From: Mycobacterium sp.
GTDB taxonomy: Bacteria; Actinomycetota; Actinomycetes; Mycobacteriales; Mycobacteriaceae
Assembly: GCA_025965895.1 (NCBI GenBank)
Contig: JAOPWC010000118.1
Span: 62,001 to 126,000, forward strand
Length of the DNA: 64,000 nucleotides
Direction of reading: 5' to 3'
Under the pieces are notes generated by a model. The model worked only from the letters and a program-made list of their open reading frames with translations, ran no database searches and was not told where the DNA came from. Below are positions 7,441-16,238 of this stretch, one piece after another. A program made the position numbers and the translations under genes. Position 1 is the first letter of the stretch, and every line of letters starts with the position of its first letter.

Positions 7441-8358
7441 TCAGCGGTGGATGAGTTTGGTGGCGATCACGTCGACGTCGGTGCGGAAATCCCGCCAGCT
7501 GCGGCTGGCCGGCTCGACGGTGATCCAGGTGACGCCGGCGTCGGCGTATCCGGCCAGCATCGGCTCGACCGCTGCACAGAAGGGCTGGCAGTCACCGCCG
7601 GCGAGCAGGCGCGCTTCGAACGGCACGAATGACACGTCGGCGGGACCGCGTCCGAGATCGACGCGCCTGCGATTGACGTCGCTGACCCATTCACCCAGTG
7701 TGGCGATGTCTTCCAGCGGGCGGGCGCGGGTGATTACCGCCATCTCGCCGGATGCCGCCATCGGCATCCAGCCATCCGCCACCTCGACCACCCGGCGCTG
7801 TGCTGCGGCCCCGTTGCCGCCGATCCAGATCGGCGGGCCGCCTGGGGTCAGCGGCAGTGGCAGCGCCACATGATCCTCCGCGCCGAACTCGGAGCCCTCG
7901 TGGTCCTGCCCGGACCACGTCGCCTTCCACGCTTGAATTGCCTCGTCCAAAAGTGAACCGCGCCGGGCGAAGTCGGCGTGCAATGCGTCGAACTCGGACT
8001 TGAGATAGCCTGCCCCGGTTCCCAAGGTGAAGCGCCCCCCGGAGAGCATGTCAATGGTTGCTGCGGACTTCGCCGCCAGATAAGGGCTGCGGTAGCCCGA
8101 GACCATGAGGTAGGTGATGACGCGGAGGCGGGTGGTCGCCGCGGCGGCGAAGCTCAGCGACACGAACGGGTCGAATGCGTGGTGCCCGCCGTGGGCCAGC
8201 CACTGCTTGTCCGGATAGGGATGCTCGCTCATCGAAAAGCCGTCGAACCCGGCGTCCTCGACACGTCGCGCAATGTCGCCGATGCTCACCCCTTCGCTCC
8301 ACGGTGCCCAGTGTTTGACGGCGCGCGTCGGGAACATCAGGTTGTAGCGGAGCGTCAA
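7441..8358 (-). CDS. LLM-class (luciferase-like) F420-dependent oxidoreductase
   Basis: A 305-residue TIM-barrel flavin/F420 enzyme of the bacterial luciferase-like superfamily. Visible blocks are FDGFSMSEHPY, FDPFVSLSFAAAATTRLRV, SPYLAAKSAATIDMLSGGRF, LGTGAGYLKSEF and PPIWIGGNGAAAQRRVVEVA. In mycobacteria most such proteins use F420 for hydride transfer. It ends the long operon and its ATG overlaps the acyl-CoA dehydrogenase stop by 4 nt. Its redox step is not deducible from sequence. Confidence 0.82.
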   Translation of the reverse strand: MTLRYNLMFPTRAVKHWAPWSEGVSIGDIARRVEDAGFDGFSMSEHPYPDKQWLAHGGHHAFDPFVSLSFAAAATTRLRVITYLMVSGYRSPYLAAKSAATIDMLSGGRFTLGTGAGYLKSEFDALHADFARRGSLLDEAIQAWKATWSGQDHEGSEFGAEDHVALPLPLTPGGPPIWIGGNGAAAQRRVVEVADGWMPMAASGEMAVITRARPLEDIATLGEWVSDVNRRRVDLGRGPADVSFVPFEARLLAGGDCQPFCAAVEPMLAGYADAGVTWITVEPASRSWRDFRTDVDVIATKLIHR

Positions 8359-9539
8359 GGCTTACCTCCTAACAATGAGCGGGCGACAACCACCCGCTGC
8401 ACCTCGGTGGCACCCTCGCCCAGTCGTTTGACGCGAAGATCACGGAACCAGCGCTCCAGAGGCAATTCCTCGGAAAGGCCCAGCGCACCGTGGATTTGAA
8501 TGCATCGGTCGAGAACCCGGTAGGCGACCTCGGTGCCGAAGAGCTTGGCGATCGACGCGTCCACGCGCACGTCGCGCGCCAGATCGGCGTTCCACGCAGC
8601 CTGATACATCAGCAGCCGGGCGGCCCGCAGTTCCACCTCGCTGTCGACAAGCATCCACTGGACGCCCTGTTTGTCGGACAGCTTGCCACCGAAGACGTCC
8701 CGGTCACGCGCCCACGCGCACGCCATGTCCAGCGCCGACTGCGCGATGCCGATCGGACCCGCGGCGTAGATGATGCGGCCGTGCACCAGGAATCCACTGG
8801 CCAGATCGAAGCCCTTACCTTCGGCGCCGATCAGCCGATCGGCGCCGACCCGCACATTATTGAAATTCAGCTCGTACGGCGCGAACGACGCCATCACCCG
8901 AATGCGGCTGAAAGTGACTCCCGGAGTGTCCTTTTCAAGGATGAAGCAGGAAATGCCAGTGCGGCCTTCACTGGTGCGCGCATACACCACTCCCCAGTCG
9001 GCGTTCTCGGCGTGCGAGATCCACATCTTCGAGCCGTTGAGGATGTAGGAGTCACCGTCGCGCGCCGCTTTCAACTGAATGGCGCGGGCCGGGTCAGATC
9101 CGCCGGACGCCTCGGTGATCGCGGTGTAGGCCTTGGTCATCGTGCCGTCGATGATCGGCCGGGCGTACTTCGCGAACTGCTCCTCGGATGCGGAGAACAT
9201 GATGTTGGGCGGGTTTCCGCCGAATGCGCCCAGGGCCGGGAAGAACGCTCCCATCCGGCATTTCGCGGCCTCTTCGGCGACGACGACCTGGCCGAGCACG
9301 CTCAAACCGGCGCCCCCGAACTTCTCTGGCGTTTGGAGAGCCCACAGCCCCAGCTCGCGCGCCTTGGCCTGCAGTTCCACAAGCTGCTCGCGCGGCAGTC
9401 CGGCGGCGTCGTGGGGCAGCTTCTCCTCGAGCGGATGGACGTACGCCGCCATGAACCGCCGCACGGTGTCACGCAGCATCACCAGCTCGTCCGGAAGTTC
9501 CCATGCCCCGGCTGCGCCGGCCTCGAGACCGACGGTCAT
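8355..9539 (-). CDS. Acyl-CoA dehydrogenase
   Basis: A 394-residue FAD enzyme introducing the alpha,beta double bond into an acyl-CoA. It has the FAD/substrate motifs YTAITEASGGSDPARA and MWISHAENADWG, the C-terminal R-x-G stretch WARDRDVFGGKLSDKQ, and RLGEGATEVQRVV, where the Glu aligns with the catalytic base of MCAD-type enzymes. It sits between the flavin reductase and LLM gene in the ring-degradation operon, so it likely handles a side chain or ring-cleavage product. Confidence 0.85.
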   Translation of the reverse strand: MTVGLEAGAAGAWELPDELVMLRDTVRRFMAAYVHPLEEKLPHDAAGLPREQLVELQAKARELGLWALQTPEKFGGAGLSVLGQVVVAEEAAKCRMGAFFPALGAFGGNPPNIMFSASEEQFAKYARPIIDGTMTKAYTAITEASGGSDPARAIQLKAARDGDSYILNGSKMWISHAENADWGVVYARTSEGRTGISCFILEKDTPGVTFSRIRVMASFAPYELNFNNVRVGADRLIGAEGKGFDLASGFLVHGRIIYAAGPIGIAQSALDMACAWARDRDVFGGKLSDKQGVQWMLVDSEVELRAARLLMYQAAWNADLARDVRVDASIAKLFGTEVAYRVLDRCIQIHGALGLSEELPLERWFRDLRVKRLGEGATEVQRVVVARSLLGGKP

Positions 9540-10130
9540 CTATGCCTTCTGTGGCGCGGCGGCCCGGTGCTGGCGCGCATTCTCCAGTTGCGGAACGTGG
9601 TTGGCCTCATACCGCTCGATCCACTCGTGCGGCAGCTTGCCCCACGCTTCGCCCACCCGCAGGCGCGGCGCGGAACTGAACACCTCGGCGGCCACCACGT
9701 CGCCGACGAAGATCGTGTTCTCATCGTTGTCCAGCGAGCCGGTGATCCGGCATTCGACGTAGCTGTGCGCGTCCAGCAGGATCGGCGCGCCGGTGATGCC
9801 CGTCTTGGTGCGCAGGGCCGACATCTTGTCGCCGTCTCGTCCGGAACTTCCGCCCAGCACCATCAGGATCTCGAGTGACTTGTCGATCTCATCGTTACCG
9901 GCTGACAGCATGTGCATCACGAAAATGCCTGATTGCAGTAGCATGTCGTGGGTCTTGTTGTACTTTGTCAAGCTGACCGTCGCTCGCGGCAGCTCCGGCA
10001 CGATGCTCGCCGAGCCCGCGGACAGTGACATCAGCCCGTTGGCGAACCCGTCGTCGATAGTGGTCACAGCCACGGGATATGGTCGCAGACCGGACAGCAC
10101 CGCATTGGCGGCGTCGACATCGATGGTCAT
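9540..10130 (-). CDS. Flavin reductase-like, FMN-binding protein
   Basis: A 196-residue split-barrel protein of the flavin reductase-like domain family (DIM6/NTAB type). The N-terminal strand PYPVAVTTIDDGFANGLMS and LPRATVSLTKYNKTHDM form the usual flavin pocket, and YVECRITGSLDNDENTIFVG is the dimer region. Such proteins supply reduced flavin to a monooxygenase or reduce small substrates. The only obvious flavin-type partner in the operon is the LLM protein at 7441. It directly abuts the acyl-CoA dehydrogenase gene. Confidence 0.78.
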   Translation of the reverse strand: MTIDVDAANAVLSGLRPYPVAVTTIDDGFANGLMSLSAGSASIVPELPRATVSLTKYNKTHDMLLQSGIFVMHMLSAGNDEIDKSLEILMVLGGSSGRDGDKMSALRTKTGITGAPILLDAHSYVECRITGSLDNDENTIFVGDVVAAEVFSSAPRLRVGEAWGKLPHEWIERYEANHVPQLENARQHRAAAPQKA

Positions 10131-10154
10131 GAGCTCTCTCTCATTGTTCTTTGG

Positions 10155-11645
10155 TCAGCCAAGGGTGAACGGGTCGCGGGTCGCCCCTGAGAGTTCGACC
10201 CACACCGCCTTGGTCTCGGTGAAATCCTTCACGGCGTCGATGCCGTTCTCCCGACCGATGCCACTGTGTCCGATGCCTCCGAATGGAACCTGTGGTGCGA
10301 CCACCCGGTACGCGTTGACCCACACCGTGCCGGCGCGGAGTTTGGCTGCCACCCGGTGCGCCCGGTGGACATCCTTTGTCCACACTGCGCCGGCGAGACC
10401 GAATTCGGTGGCGTTGGCCGCGGCGATGGCTTCGTCCTCATCGGTGAACGTCATCACCGCGAGCACCGGGCCGAAGATCTCCTCGGCCACCGCGCGCATC
10501 GTTGGGTCGACGCCGGTCAGCACCGTGGGTTTGACGAAGTAGCCGCCGAACTCCGCAACGGGCTCACCGCCGTAGGCCACGACGGCGCCCTGCTCTCGTG
10601 CGGACGCAAAGTGTGACAACACTTTCTCGTACTGGGGCCGATTCGACACCGGTCCCATCTCGGTGGCCGGATCCTTCGGATCACCGAGTTTGATGGTCGC
10701 CGCGCGCGCGACGATCTTGTGCACGAGCGCATCCGCAACGTCGGCGTGCACCAGCAGCCGTGACCCCGCGAGGCAGGTCTGTCCGCTGGCGGCGAACACC
10801 CCTGCGATCACGCCGTTGGCGGCGGCCTCGAGATCGGCGTCGTCGAACACCACCTGCGCGGACTTGCCGCCCAGTTCCAGGCTGAACCGGGTCATGTTCT
10901 CGAGCGCCGCCTTGCCGACCTGGATCCCCGTGGCTGTTGATCCAGTGAACGCGATTCGGTCCACGCCCGGGTGAGCGGCCAATGCCGCGCCGGTCTTTGG
11001 TCCCCACCCGGTGACGACATTGATGACCCCCGGCGGAAAGCCGGCTTCATCGAACAGCTTCGCGAAGGCCAACGTCGACGTGGGGGTGTGGTCGCTGGGC
11101 TTGACCACAAACGTGCAGCCGGCCGCCAGCCCGGCGGCCAGCTTCCAGGTCAATAAAAGAAGCGGCGAGTTCCACGGCGTGATCGCGCCGACCACGCCGA
11201 CCGGCTCATGGCGGGTGTACACGAAGTAGTTGGGCTTGTCGGTCGACACCACCTCGCCGTGCAACTTGTCGGCCAATCCGGCGCAATAGAAGTAGTAGTC
11301 GGGAAGCGACTTCATCTGGCCGACCATCTCGCGCACGAGCTTTCCGCCGTCGCGTACCTCGAGTTCGGCCAGGCTTTCCGCTTCCCGGGCGATGATCTCG
11401 CCGAGCCGCCATAACAGTTTGCCCCGGGCGGTCGCGGTCATCTCACCCCACGGGCCGTTGAGGGCGGCGCGGGCGGCCGCCACCGCGCGGTCGACGTCAC
11501 CGGCGCCGGCATCGGGTACTCGGGCCCACGGTCTGCCGCTGTAGGGGTCGATGCTGTCGTAGGTGTCGCCCGACGACGCTGCGGTCTGCTCACCGCCGAT
11601 GAGCAGCTTGAACTCGACCAGTTGATCGGTCGCGACATCAGTCAT
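10155..11645 (-). CDS. NAD(P)+-dependent aldehyde dehydrogenase
   Basis: A 496-residue ALDH-superfamily enzyme oxidising an aldehyde to an acid. It has ITPWNSPLLLLTWK (cofactor entry), FTGSTATG, the general base in LELGGKSAQVV (Glu near residue 260), the nucleophile in ASGQTCLAGSRLL (Cys near 294) and EEIFGPVLAVM. The domain layout is full length. Placed after the ligase and hydratase, it could oxidise an aldehyde from ring cleavage or side-chain removal; the substrate is unassigned. Confidence 0.88.
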   Translation of the reverse strand: MTDVATDQLVEFKLLIGGEQTAASSGDTYDSIDPYSGRPWARVPDAGAGDVDRAVAAARAALNGPWGEMTATARGKLLWRLGEIIAREAESLAELEVRDGGKLVREMVGQMKSLPDYYFYCAGLADKLHGEVVSTDKPNYFVYTRHEPVGVVGAITPWNSPLLLLTWKLAAGLAAGCTFVVKPSDHTPTSTLAFAKLFDEAGFPPGVINVVTGWGPKTGAALAAHPGVDRIAFTGSTATGIQVGKAALENMTRFSLELGGKSAQVVFDDADLEAAANGVIAGVFAASGQTCLAGSRLLVHADVADALVHKIVARAATIKLGDPKDPATEMGPVSNRPQYEKVLSHFASAREQGAVVAYGGEPVAEFGGYFVKPTVLTGVDPTMRAVAEEIFGPVLAVMTFTDEDEAIAAANATEFGLAGAVWTKDVHRAHRVAAKLRAGTVWVNAYRVVAPQVPFGGIGHSGIGRENGIDAVKDFTETKAVWVELSGATRDPFTLG

Positions 11646-11654
11646 GGTGCCTCC

Positions 11655-12455
11655 TCACCGAGTGCGCGGTGCCCGCTTGTTGTTGCGTGAGTCGGGGTTT
11701 GCTCCCGCATTACCGATGTGGGTGAAGGCCATTCCGTGCCGGGCGGCAATGCTCGGCGCGAGGTCTCGGGCCTCCCACATAGCGCGCACGGTGCCCTGAA
11801 TCCCTTCGGGTCGGCGGTCCGCGATCTCCGCTGCCAATTCCGCTGCCCGCGCCCGCAGTTGATCGTCAGGGACGATCTCCGTGACGATGCCGATCCGCAA
11901 CGCTGTGTGCGCGGTAAGCCGCTCCTCGCTGCCCAGCAACGCCCAGCGCATCACCTCGCCGTACGGCACCCCGAGGGCCAGCATGCCCATCGGCTCCAGC
12001 GCCGAGACAATGCCCGCGTTGGCGTGCGGGTCGAAGAAGGTGGTCGTCTCCGCGCAGATCGCGAAATCGCATTCGTTGACGAAGTACATCGCCCCGCCGG
12101 CCACCATCCCGTGCAGCGCAGCGATCACCGGCTTCCACACCTTGTGCGCCTTTGGTCCCAACACCGCGCCGGGGTCTTCCTGGTTGAAGATGGGCTGGTG
12201 CTTCCACCAGGTACCCTCCGACACGTCGATCCCGCTGCAGAACGCCCGGTCGCCGTTGGCGCGCAACACCGCAACGCGGATGTCGTCGTCGTCGCGCACG
12301 CGGCCCCACACCGCCACAAGTTCGTTGGCCATCCGCTCGGTGAAGCTGTTCATGCGTTCCGGCCGGTTCAGCGTCACGGTCGCGACGTGGTCGCTCACCT
12401 CGAACTCGATCGTCTGCAGCTGCATCAGGTCCGTCATAAGAACTCCCGCGGTCAT
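11655..12455 (-). CDS. Enoyl-CoA hydratase/isomerase family protein, non-canonical active site
   Basis: A 266-residue crotonase-fold protein. The acyl-CoA loop ALHGMVAGGAMYF and the segment FFDPHANAGIV align with the two Glu-bearing blocks of enoyl-CoA hydratase, but neither Glu is present (Met/Tyr and His instead). It therefore probably catalyses another crotonase reaction such as isomerisation, C-C bond cleavage or thioester hydrolysis. ATG 12455 overlaps the ligase stop by 4 nt; ATG 12437 has a better RBS (GGGAG). It follows the IpfF-like ligase directly. Confidence 0.8.
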   Translation of the reverse strand: MTAGVLMTDLMQLQTIEFEVSDHVATVTLNRPERMNSFTERMANELVAVWGRVRDDDDIRVAVLRANGDRAFCSGIDVSEGTWWKHQPIFNQEDPGAVLGPKAHKVWKPVIAALHGMVAGGAMYFVNECDFAICAETTTFFDPHANAGIVSALEPMGMLALGVPYGEVMRWALLGSEERLTAHTALRIGIVTEIVPDDQLRARAAELAAEIADRRPEGIQGTVRAMWEARDLAPSIAARHGMAFTHIGNAGANPDSRNNKRAPRTR

Positions 12456-13987
12456 CGGCCCGTTCTCGCCGGAAGAGCGAGCTCGTCAGTGATCTGGCGC
12501 TTAAGAATCTTGCCCGCCGGACCCAACGGGAATTCATCCCGGTATTCAAACCGCCGTGGCTGCTTGTAGCCGGCCAGCTGTGCGCGGCACAACGCGGTCA
12601 GTTCCGCGGTGAGCCCATCCCGGTCGGTCACATCGTCCTTTGCGATCACCACCGCGACCGGTGTCTCGCCCCATTCCGGGTCGGGCACGCCCACCACCGC
12701 GACGAGGTCGACTCCGGCATGATTCGCGATGACCCGTTCGATCTCGGCGGGATACACGTTGAAGCCGCCCGAGATGATCATGTCGGTCTTGCGCCCGGTG
12801 ATGTGAAGGTAGTTCTCGTCGTCGAGGTAGCCGAGATCACCGGTGCGCAGCCCGTCGGCGCGGAATGTCTCGGCGGTCTGCTCCGGCCGGTTCCAGTAGC
12901 CGATCGCGTTGGCGTCGCTGACGATGACGATCTCGCCGATCTCGTTGGGCGGCAGCGTGTTGCCCGCGGAATCGACGATCCGGATGGAGCACATCGGGGT
13001 TTCCTGACCGCACGACGTCGCAATGGATGTCTTGCCGGAGACGATGTCGCGATGATCCTGAGGCGTCAGGATGGTGGCCTGTCCACCGCATTCGGTAAGA
13101 CCGTAGCGCTGCTGCAGATCGCATCCCAGCAGGTCCATCGCGTTGCGAGCGAGGCCGGGCGGTACCGGGGCTGACCCGTAAGAGATCCGCCGCAGGCTCG
13201 ACATGTCCCGGTGCGGACCGTTCTCCAGAATCGCAAGCGTGCGGTGCAGCATTGTGGGGATGAACGTGGTGAAAGTGACTCGAGTGCGTTCGATCTCGTC
13301 GATTACCGCCTGTGGATCGAATCGCTGGTGGATCACCATGGTCTGGCCGAGGTACAGCCACGACACCGTGCGAACCATACCGCCCGCCGTGAAGAACGGC
13401 GTGGTCGCCAGCATCACGTCGTTGCGGTTGGCTTCCGTGACCAGGTTCGTGTCGGCAGCCTGATATAGCAGGCCGCGGTGCGTGTTCATCACGCCTTTGG
13501 CGCGGCCCGTGGTGCCGCTGGTGTACAGGATGACCGCGAGGTCGTCGGGGGAGATGGTCACCTGGGGCGCCACGGGATCTGCGCCGGCCAACCCGGCTTC
13601 ATAGTCGGCCCCGATCGTCAACACGACCGCGAGCTCGCTCAACTCGTCGAGGAACTTCTCGCAGTGCTCGGCGTGGATGATCGCGGCGTGCGCGACGGAG
13701 TCGTTGCGGACGTGGGCGAGTTCATCGGGGGCCAGCCGGATGTTCACCGGGACGGCGACCAGTCCGGCCTTCGCGAGCCCGAATGAAATCTCGGGCCACT
13801 CGATGCAATTGCGGGCTACGATCAGCACGCGGTCGCCCGGGGACAGGCCACGATCGACCAGGCAGCGGGCCAACCGGCGCGCCCGGTCGTCGACTTGGGA
13901 CCAAGTGTGGACGCGGTCACCGTCGACCAGGGCCCGCTTGTGCGGATGGCGGCGGGCATTGTTGGTGGCGATGTCTCCGATCAGCAT
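12452..13987 (-). CDS. ATP-dependent acyl-CoA ligase (IpfF-like position)
   Basis: A 511-residue adenylate-forming enzyme that activates a carboxylic acid to its CoA thioester. Motifs are the P-loop YTSGTTGRAKGVMNTH (about residues 165-180), QQRYGLTECGG, GYWNRPEQTAETF, TGDLGYLDDENYLHITGRKTDMI and the C-terminal Lys in PLGPAGKILKRQI. ATG 13987 is chosen because homology begins there; a longer reading frame reaches 14065 inside the upstream gene. It follows dioxygenase beta by 5 nt. Ligase, alpha/beta dioxygenase, thiolase-fold and DUF35 genes together match the ibuprofen ipfABDEF gene set, where the ligase acts first. Confidence 0.88.
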   Translation of the reverse strand: MLIGDIATNNARRHPHKRALVDGDRVHTWSQVDDRARRLARCLVDRGLSPGDRVLIVARNCIEWPEISFGLAKAGLVAVPVNIRLAPDELAHVRNDSVAHAAIIHAEHCEKFLDELSELAVVLTIGADYEAGLAGADPVAPQVTISPDDLAVILYTSGTTGRAKGVMNTHRGLLYQAADTNLVTEANRNDVMLATTPFFTAGGMVRTVSWLYLGQTMVIHQRFDPQAVIDEIERTRVTFTTFIPTMLHRTLAILENGPHRDMSSLRRISYGSAPVPPGLARNAMDLLGCDLQQRYGLTECGGQATILTPQDHRDIVSGKTSIATSCGQETPMCSIRIVDSAGNTLPPNEIGEIVIVSDANAIGYWNRPEQTAETFRADGLRTGDLGYLDDENYLHITGRKTDMIISGGFNVYPAEIERVIANHAGVDLVAVVGVPDPEWGETPVAVVIAKDDVTDRDGLTAELTALCRAQLAGYKQPRRFEYRDEFPLGPAGKILKRQITDELALPARTGR

Positions 13988-13992
13988 GGCGG

Positions 13993-14496
13993 TCAGATGA
14001 GGAAGGCCAGCGTGTCGATGGGGCCGGCGGCATCGACAAGGTTGACGATCTTCCGAATCAGCCATAGCGTGTCGTCGTCGCGGCGGACGGTGTGGCTGAC
14101 GCGTCCGGCCCAGAAACGCTGCCTGACACGGTATTCGAACAGGGCGAAATTCGACTCGACGGTTACGGTGTGGGCAGCCTGGTCCAGCACCTCGCTGTTG
14201 GACAGGATCCGGCGCATCACCGACGGCGGCGTCTGCGAATGCCGGTTGCCAGTGTTCAGTTGTGCCACTCGGCTTTTGATCCGGCGCCGGTTGTCGTTGA
14301 TGTAAGCGAGCGTGGTACGTGGATCGTCGTCGGGATGCATCGGGACGCGGTACTCGGCGTCATCGGCCCACAGCGATTCCCACTCAGAGTAGCGACCTTC
14401 GTCAGCCAGTCGCGCCTCCAGGTAGAGGAACGCCAGGATGTCCGGGTCCGGCAGTGGTCGCACCGACCGGGTATGGGGACGCGTCTCCACTTTCAT
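13993..14496 (-). CDS. Ring-hydroxylating dioxygenase, beta subunit
   Basis: A 167-residue small subunit with the SnoaL/NTF2-like fold that packs with the alpha subunit into the terminal oxygenase. Typical blocks are FLYLEARLADEGRYSEWESL, DDAEYRVPM, RIKSRVAQLNTG, the Arg-rich SVMRRILSN, and VESNFALFEYR. It follows the alpha gene after 3 nt. Presence of a beta subunit places this enzyme in the biphenyl/benzoate-type alpha3beta3 group, unlike the single-subunit Rieske oxygenase at 5059. Confidence 0.88.
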   Translation of the reverse strand: MKVETRPHTRSVRPLPDPDILAFLYLEARLADEGRYSEWESLWADDAEYRVPMHPDDDPRTTLAYINDNRRRIKSRVAQLNTGNRHSQTPPSVMRRILSNSEVLDQAAHTVTVESNFALFEYRVRQRFWAGRVSHTVRRDDDTLWLIRKIVNLVDAAGPIDTLAFLI

Positions 14497-14499
14497 CCG

Positions 14500-15789
14500 T
14501 TACGCCTTGCCGCCGACGACCGCGGACCACTGGGCGTAAAACCCGCGCTGCGGCGTCTCTGCGCTCTTGTCGCTGTTGACGATCCCGGTGTCGTCGGTGA
14601 CATCGCTGTCCATCCCACGGGACAGGACGAGCCATTCGGGTAGTTCGGCGGCCAGGCCGGCCTGGTTGCGCATACCGATCTCGCCGTCGTCGGCGATCAG
14701 GAAGCCGGCCGGGCCCATCGCGCCCTCTGATCGCCGTAGTGTGCGTTCGTTGAGCTTGTCCTGTCCGGGGATCGTCACCGCGGTGGTGTAGGCGATGGTG
14801 CAATCCGCCGCCTGCGGTTCGACGAACATCACGTTCATTTCCGCGAGGAACAGGTTGGGCCAGATGAGCGTGTGGGGCGGCCCGACCACCAACGCGTCGT
14901 GTGCCTGCTCGGGGCCGTAGGCGCGCTCCAGCTCGTCGACGTAATCGGCGAGCTTGGCGCGCGGAATGCGCCCGTACCAGACGAATTCCTCGTCGAGCTT
15001 TCGGTATTCATCGCGGTAGTCGATCTCGGAGTGGCCGTTGCCGAGGTCACGGACCACCACGTCGACTTTCGTGGGGACGTGCGAGACTTTCGCCGGTCGG
15101 ATCGCGTCGTACACGGACGCGTGGGTGAACAAGGCGTGGTAACCGTCGACGTTGTTCTCCACCACCATCTTCCAGTTGGCGTGGTGAAGGTGCTTCATCC
15201 AGTTCGCCCGCAGGTCGATCTCCCGGGTCGGTGACAGGTTGAGCAGGCGGTCGATGGCGTGGGTGGCCCTGCCCAGATGCTCGCGCAGCGAAACCCCCTC
15301 GGCGGCAAGCGATGCGAAGATGAACCCGCCGTAGCTGTCCACGCGCAGTGCCCGGGCCAACCCCAATTGGGACCGCAGTGCCTTAAATCCTTCGCCGTAC
15401 GACTCACGCAGCGGAACGCCCCCCAGCGCACCAGTGTTGTTGAATGTCCAGCCGTGATATGGGCAGCGGAACGCATTCGCATTGCCCTTCTCGACATTGC
15501 ACAACTTGTTCGCGCGGTGCGTGCAGCGGTTCAGCAACACCCGGACCGCGCCGTCCTTGCCTCGCACCACCACCACCGGGTCATGACCGATCATCCGGGT
15601 GAGGTAGTCGCCGCGCTGGCTGACCTCGCTCTCGTGGGCGACATACACCCAGCCCGTTTTGAAGATGGTGGCCATCTCGCGGCGGAAGATCTCCGGTGAG
15701 GTATACACCGATCCGTGAACGCGGTCCGTGCGGATTAACGCTGAGACGTCGAAGTCGTCTACCGCAGCGTCATTTTCAAGGATCGTCAC
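14500..15789 (-). CDS. Ring-hydroxylating dioxygenase, alpha subunit (IpfA-like position)
   Basis: A 429-residue catalytic subunit that would cis-dihydroxylate an aromatic ring. Rieske ligands are C89-x-H91 and C109-x2-H112 (RCTHRANK, CPYHGWTF); the iron site is VENNVDGYHALFTH with the bridging Asp and two His. The start is GTG 15789, overlapping the DUF35 stop by 4 nt. In the ibuprofen system the homologous dioxygenase attacks the side-chain-bearing carbon of an aryl-CoA ester, enabling side-chain removal. The gene company here suggests the same, although the substrate cannot be read from sequence. No ferredoxin or reductase gene lies in the operon. Confidence 0.9.
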   Translation of the reverse strand: MTILENDAAVDDFDVSALIRTDRVHGSVYTSPEIFRREMATIFKTGWVYVAHESEVSQRGDYLTRMIGHDPVVVVRGKDGAVRVLLNRCTHRANKLCNVEKGNANAFRCPYHGWTFNNTGALGGVPLRESYGEGFKALRSQLGLARALRVDSYGGFIFASLAAEGVSLREHLGRATHAIDRLLNLSPTREIDLRANWMKHLHHANWKMVVENNVDGYHALFTHASVYDAIRPAKVSHVPTKVDVVVRDLGNGHSEIDYRDEYRKLDEEFVWYGRIPRAKLADYVDELERAYGPEQAHDALVVGPPHTLIWPNLFLAEMNVMFVEPQAADCTIAYTTAVTIPGQDKLNERTLRRSEGAMGPAGFLIADDGEIGMRNQAGLAAELPEWLVLSRGMDSDVTDDTGIVNSDKSAETPQRGFYAQWSAVVGGKA

Positions 15790-16238
15790 GCGTGAGCCTC
15801 CGAATTGTCGATGGCAGGAATGACGGCGTTTCCGAGGCGTCGGAACCCGACCCGGACGGTCGTGCCGAGGGCCGGGGCGGAATCAGCGGGCAGCGCGGTC
15901 GTCATCATCAGGCGGTGGCCGCTGCTCAACTCGACGTCGACGATCGGGTAGCTGCGCTCCGCGCAAACCAGGCCGGGTTCACGACGGTGCATCGTGGTCG
16001 CCGAGTGCACGACGCCGCGCGGTTGCACGGCACGCCACCGGCGAAGCAGGCCGCCGCAGCTGTCGCAGACCGCCTGCTCGAGTTCCAGCGGGAGATCGCA
16101 GCGCTGACAGAACGGGAGCGCCAACTTGCCGCGCGCCGCGGCGTCATACAGCGGGCGAATCGGGTCGGCCACGACATCGGGCGCCAGTGCCGGATCGAGC
16201 AGCCAGTCCTCGACGGTCACCGTGGCCGCCGCCGTCAT
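15786..16238 (-). CDS. DUF35 / OB-fold Zn-ribbon acyl-CoA-associated protein (IpfE-like)
   Basis: A 150-residue protein with an N-terminal rubredoxin-like zinc ribbon (CQRC and CDSC, about residues 44-62) and a C-terminal OB fold. DUF35 proteins form complexes with thiolase-fold partners, as in ChsH2-Ltp2 of steroid side-chain cleavage and IpfD/IpfE of ibuprofen degradation. Its GTGA/ATGA overlaps on both sides tie it to the thiolase-fold gene (16235) and the dioxygenase alpha gene, so it should be made in step with both. Confidence 0.87.
   Translation of the reverse strand: MTAAATVTVEDWLLDPALAPDVVADPIRPLYDAAARGKLALPFCQRCDLPLELEQAVCDSCGGLLRRWRAVQPRGVVHSATTMHRREPGLVCAERSYPIVDVELSSGHRLMMTTALPADSAPALGTTVRVGFRRLGNAVIPAIDNSEAHA

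Noticed and set aside
8490..9878. Plus-strand frame of 462 codons opposite the acyl-CoA dehydrogenase and flavin reductase
   Set aside because: It is antisense to clear family members and has His/Arg-rich shadow composition with no recognisable motif.
10155..11645. Acylating acetaldehyde dehydrogenase (MhpF) to complete an mhp pathway
   Set aside because: The sequence is a classical NAD(P)-dependent aldehyde dehydrogenase with ELGGKS and the Cys near residue 294, not the short MhpF type.
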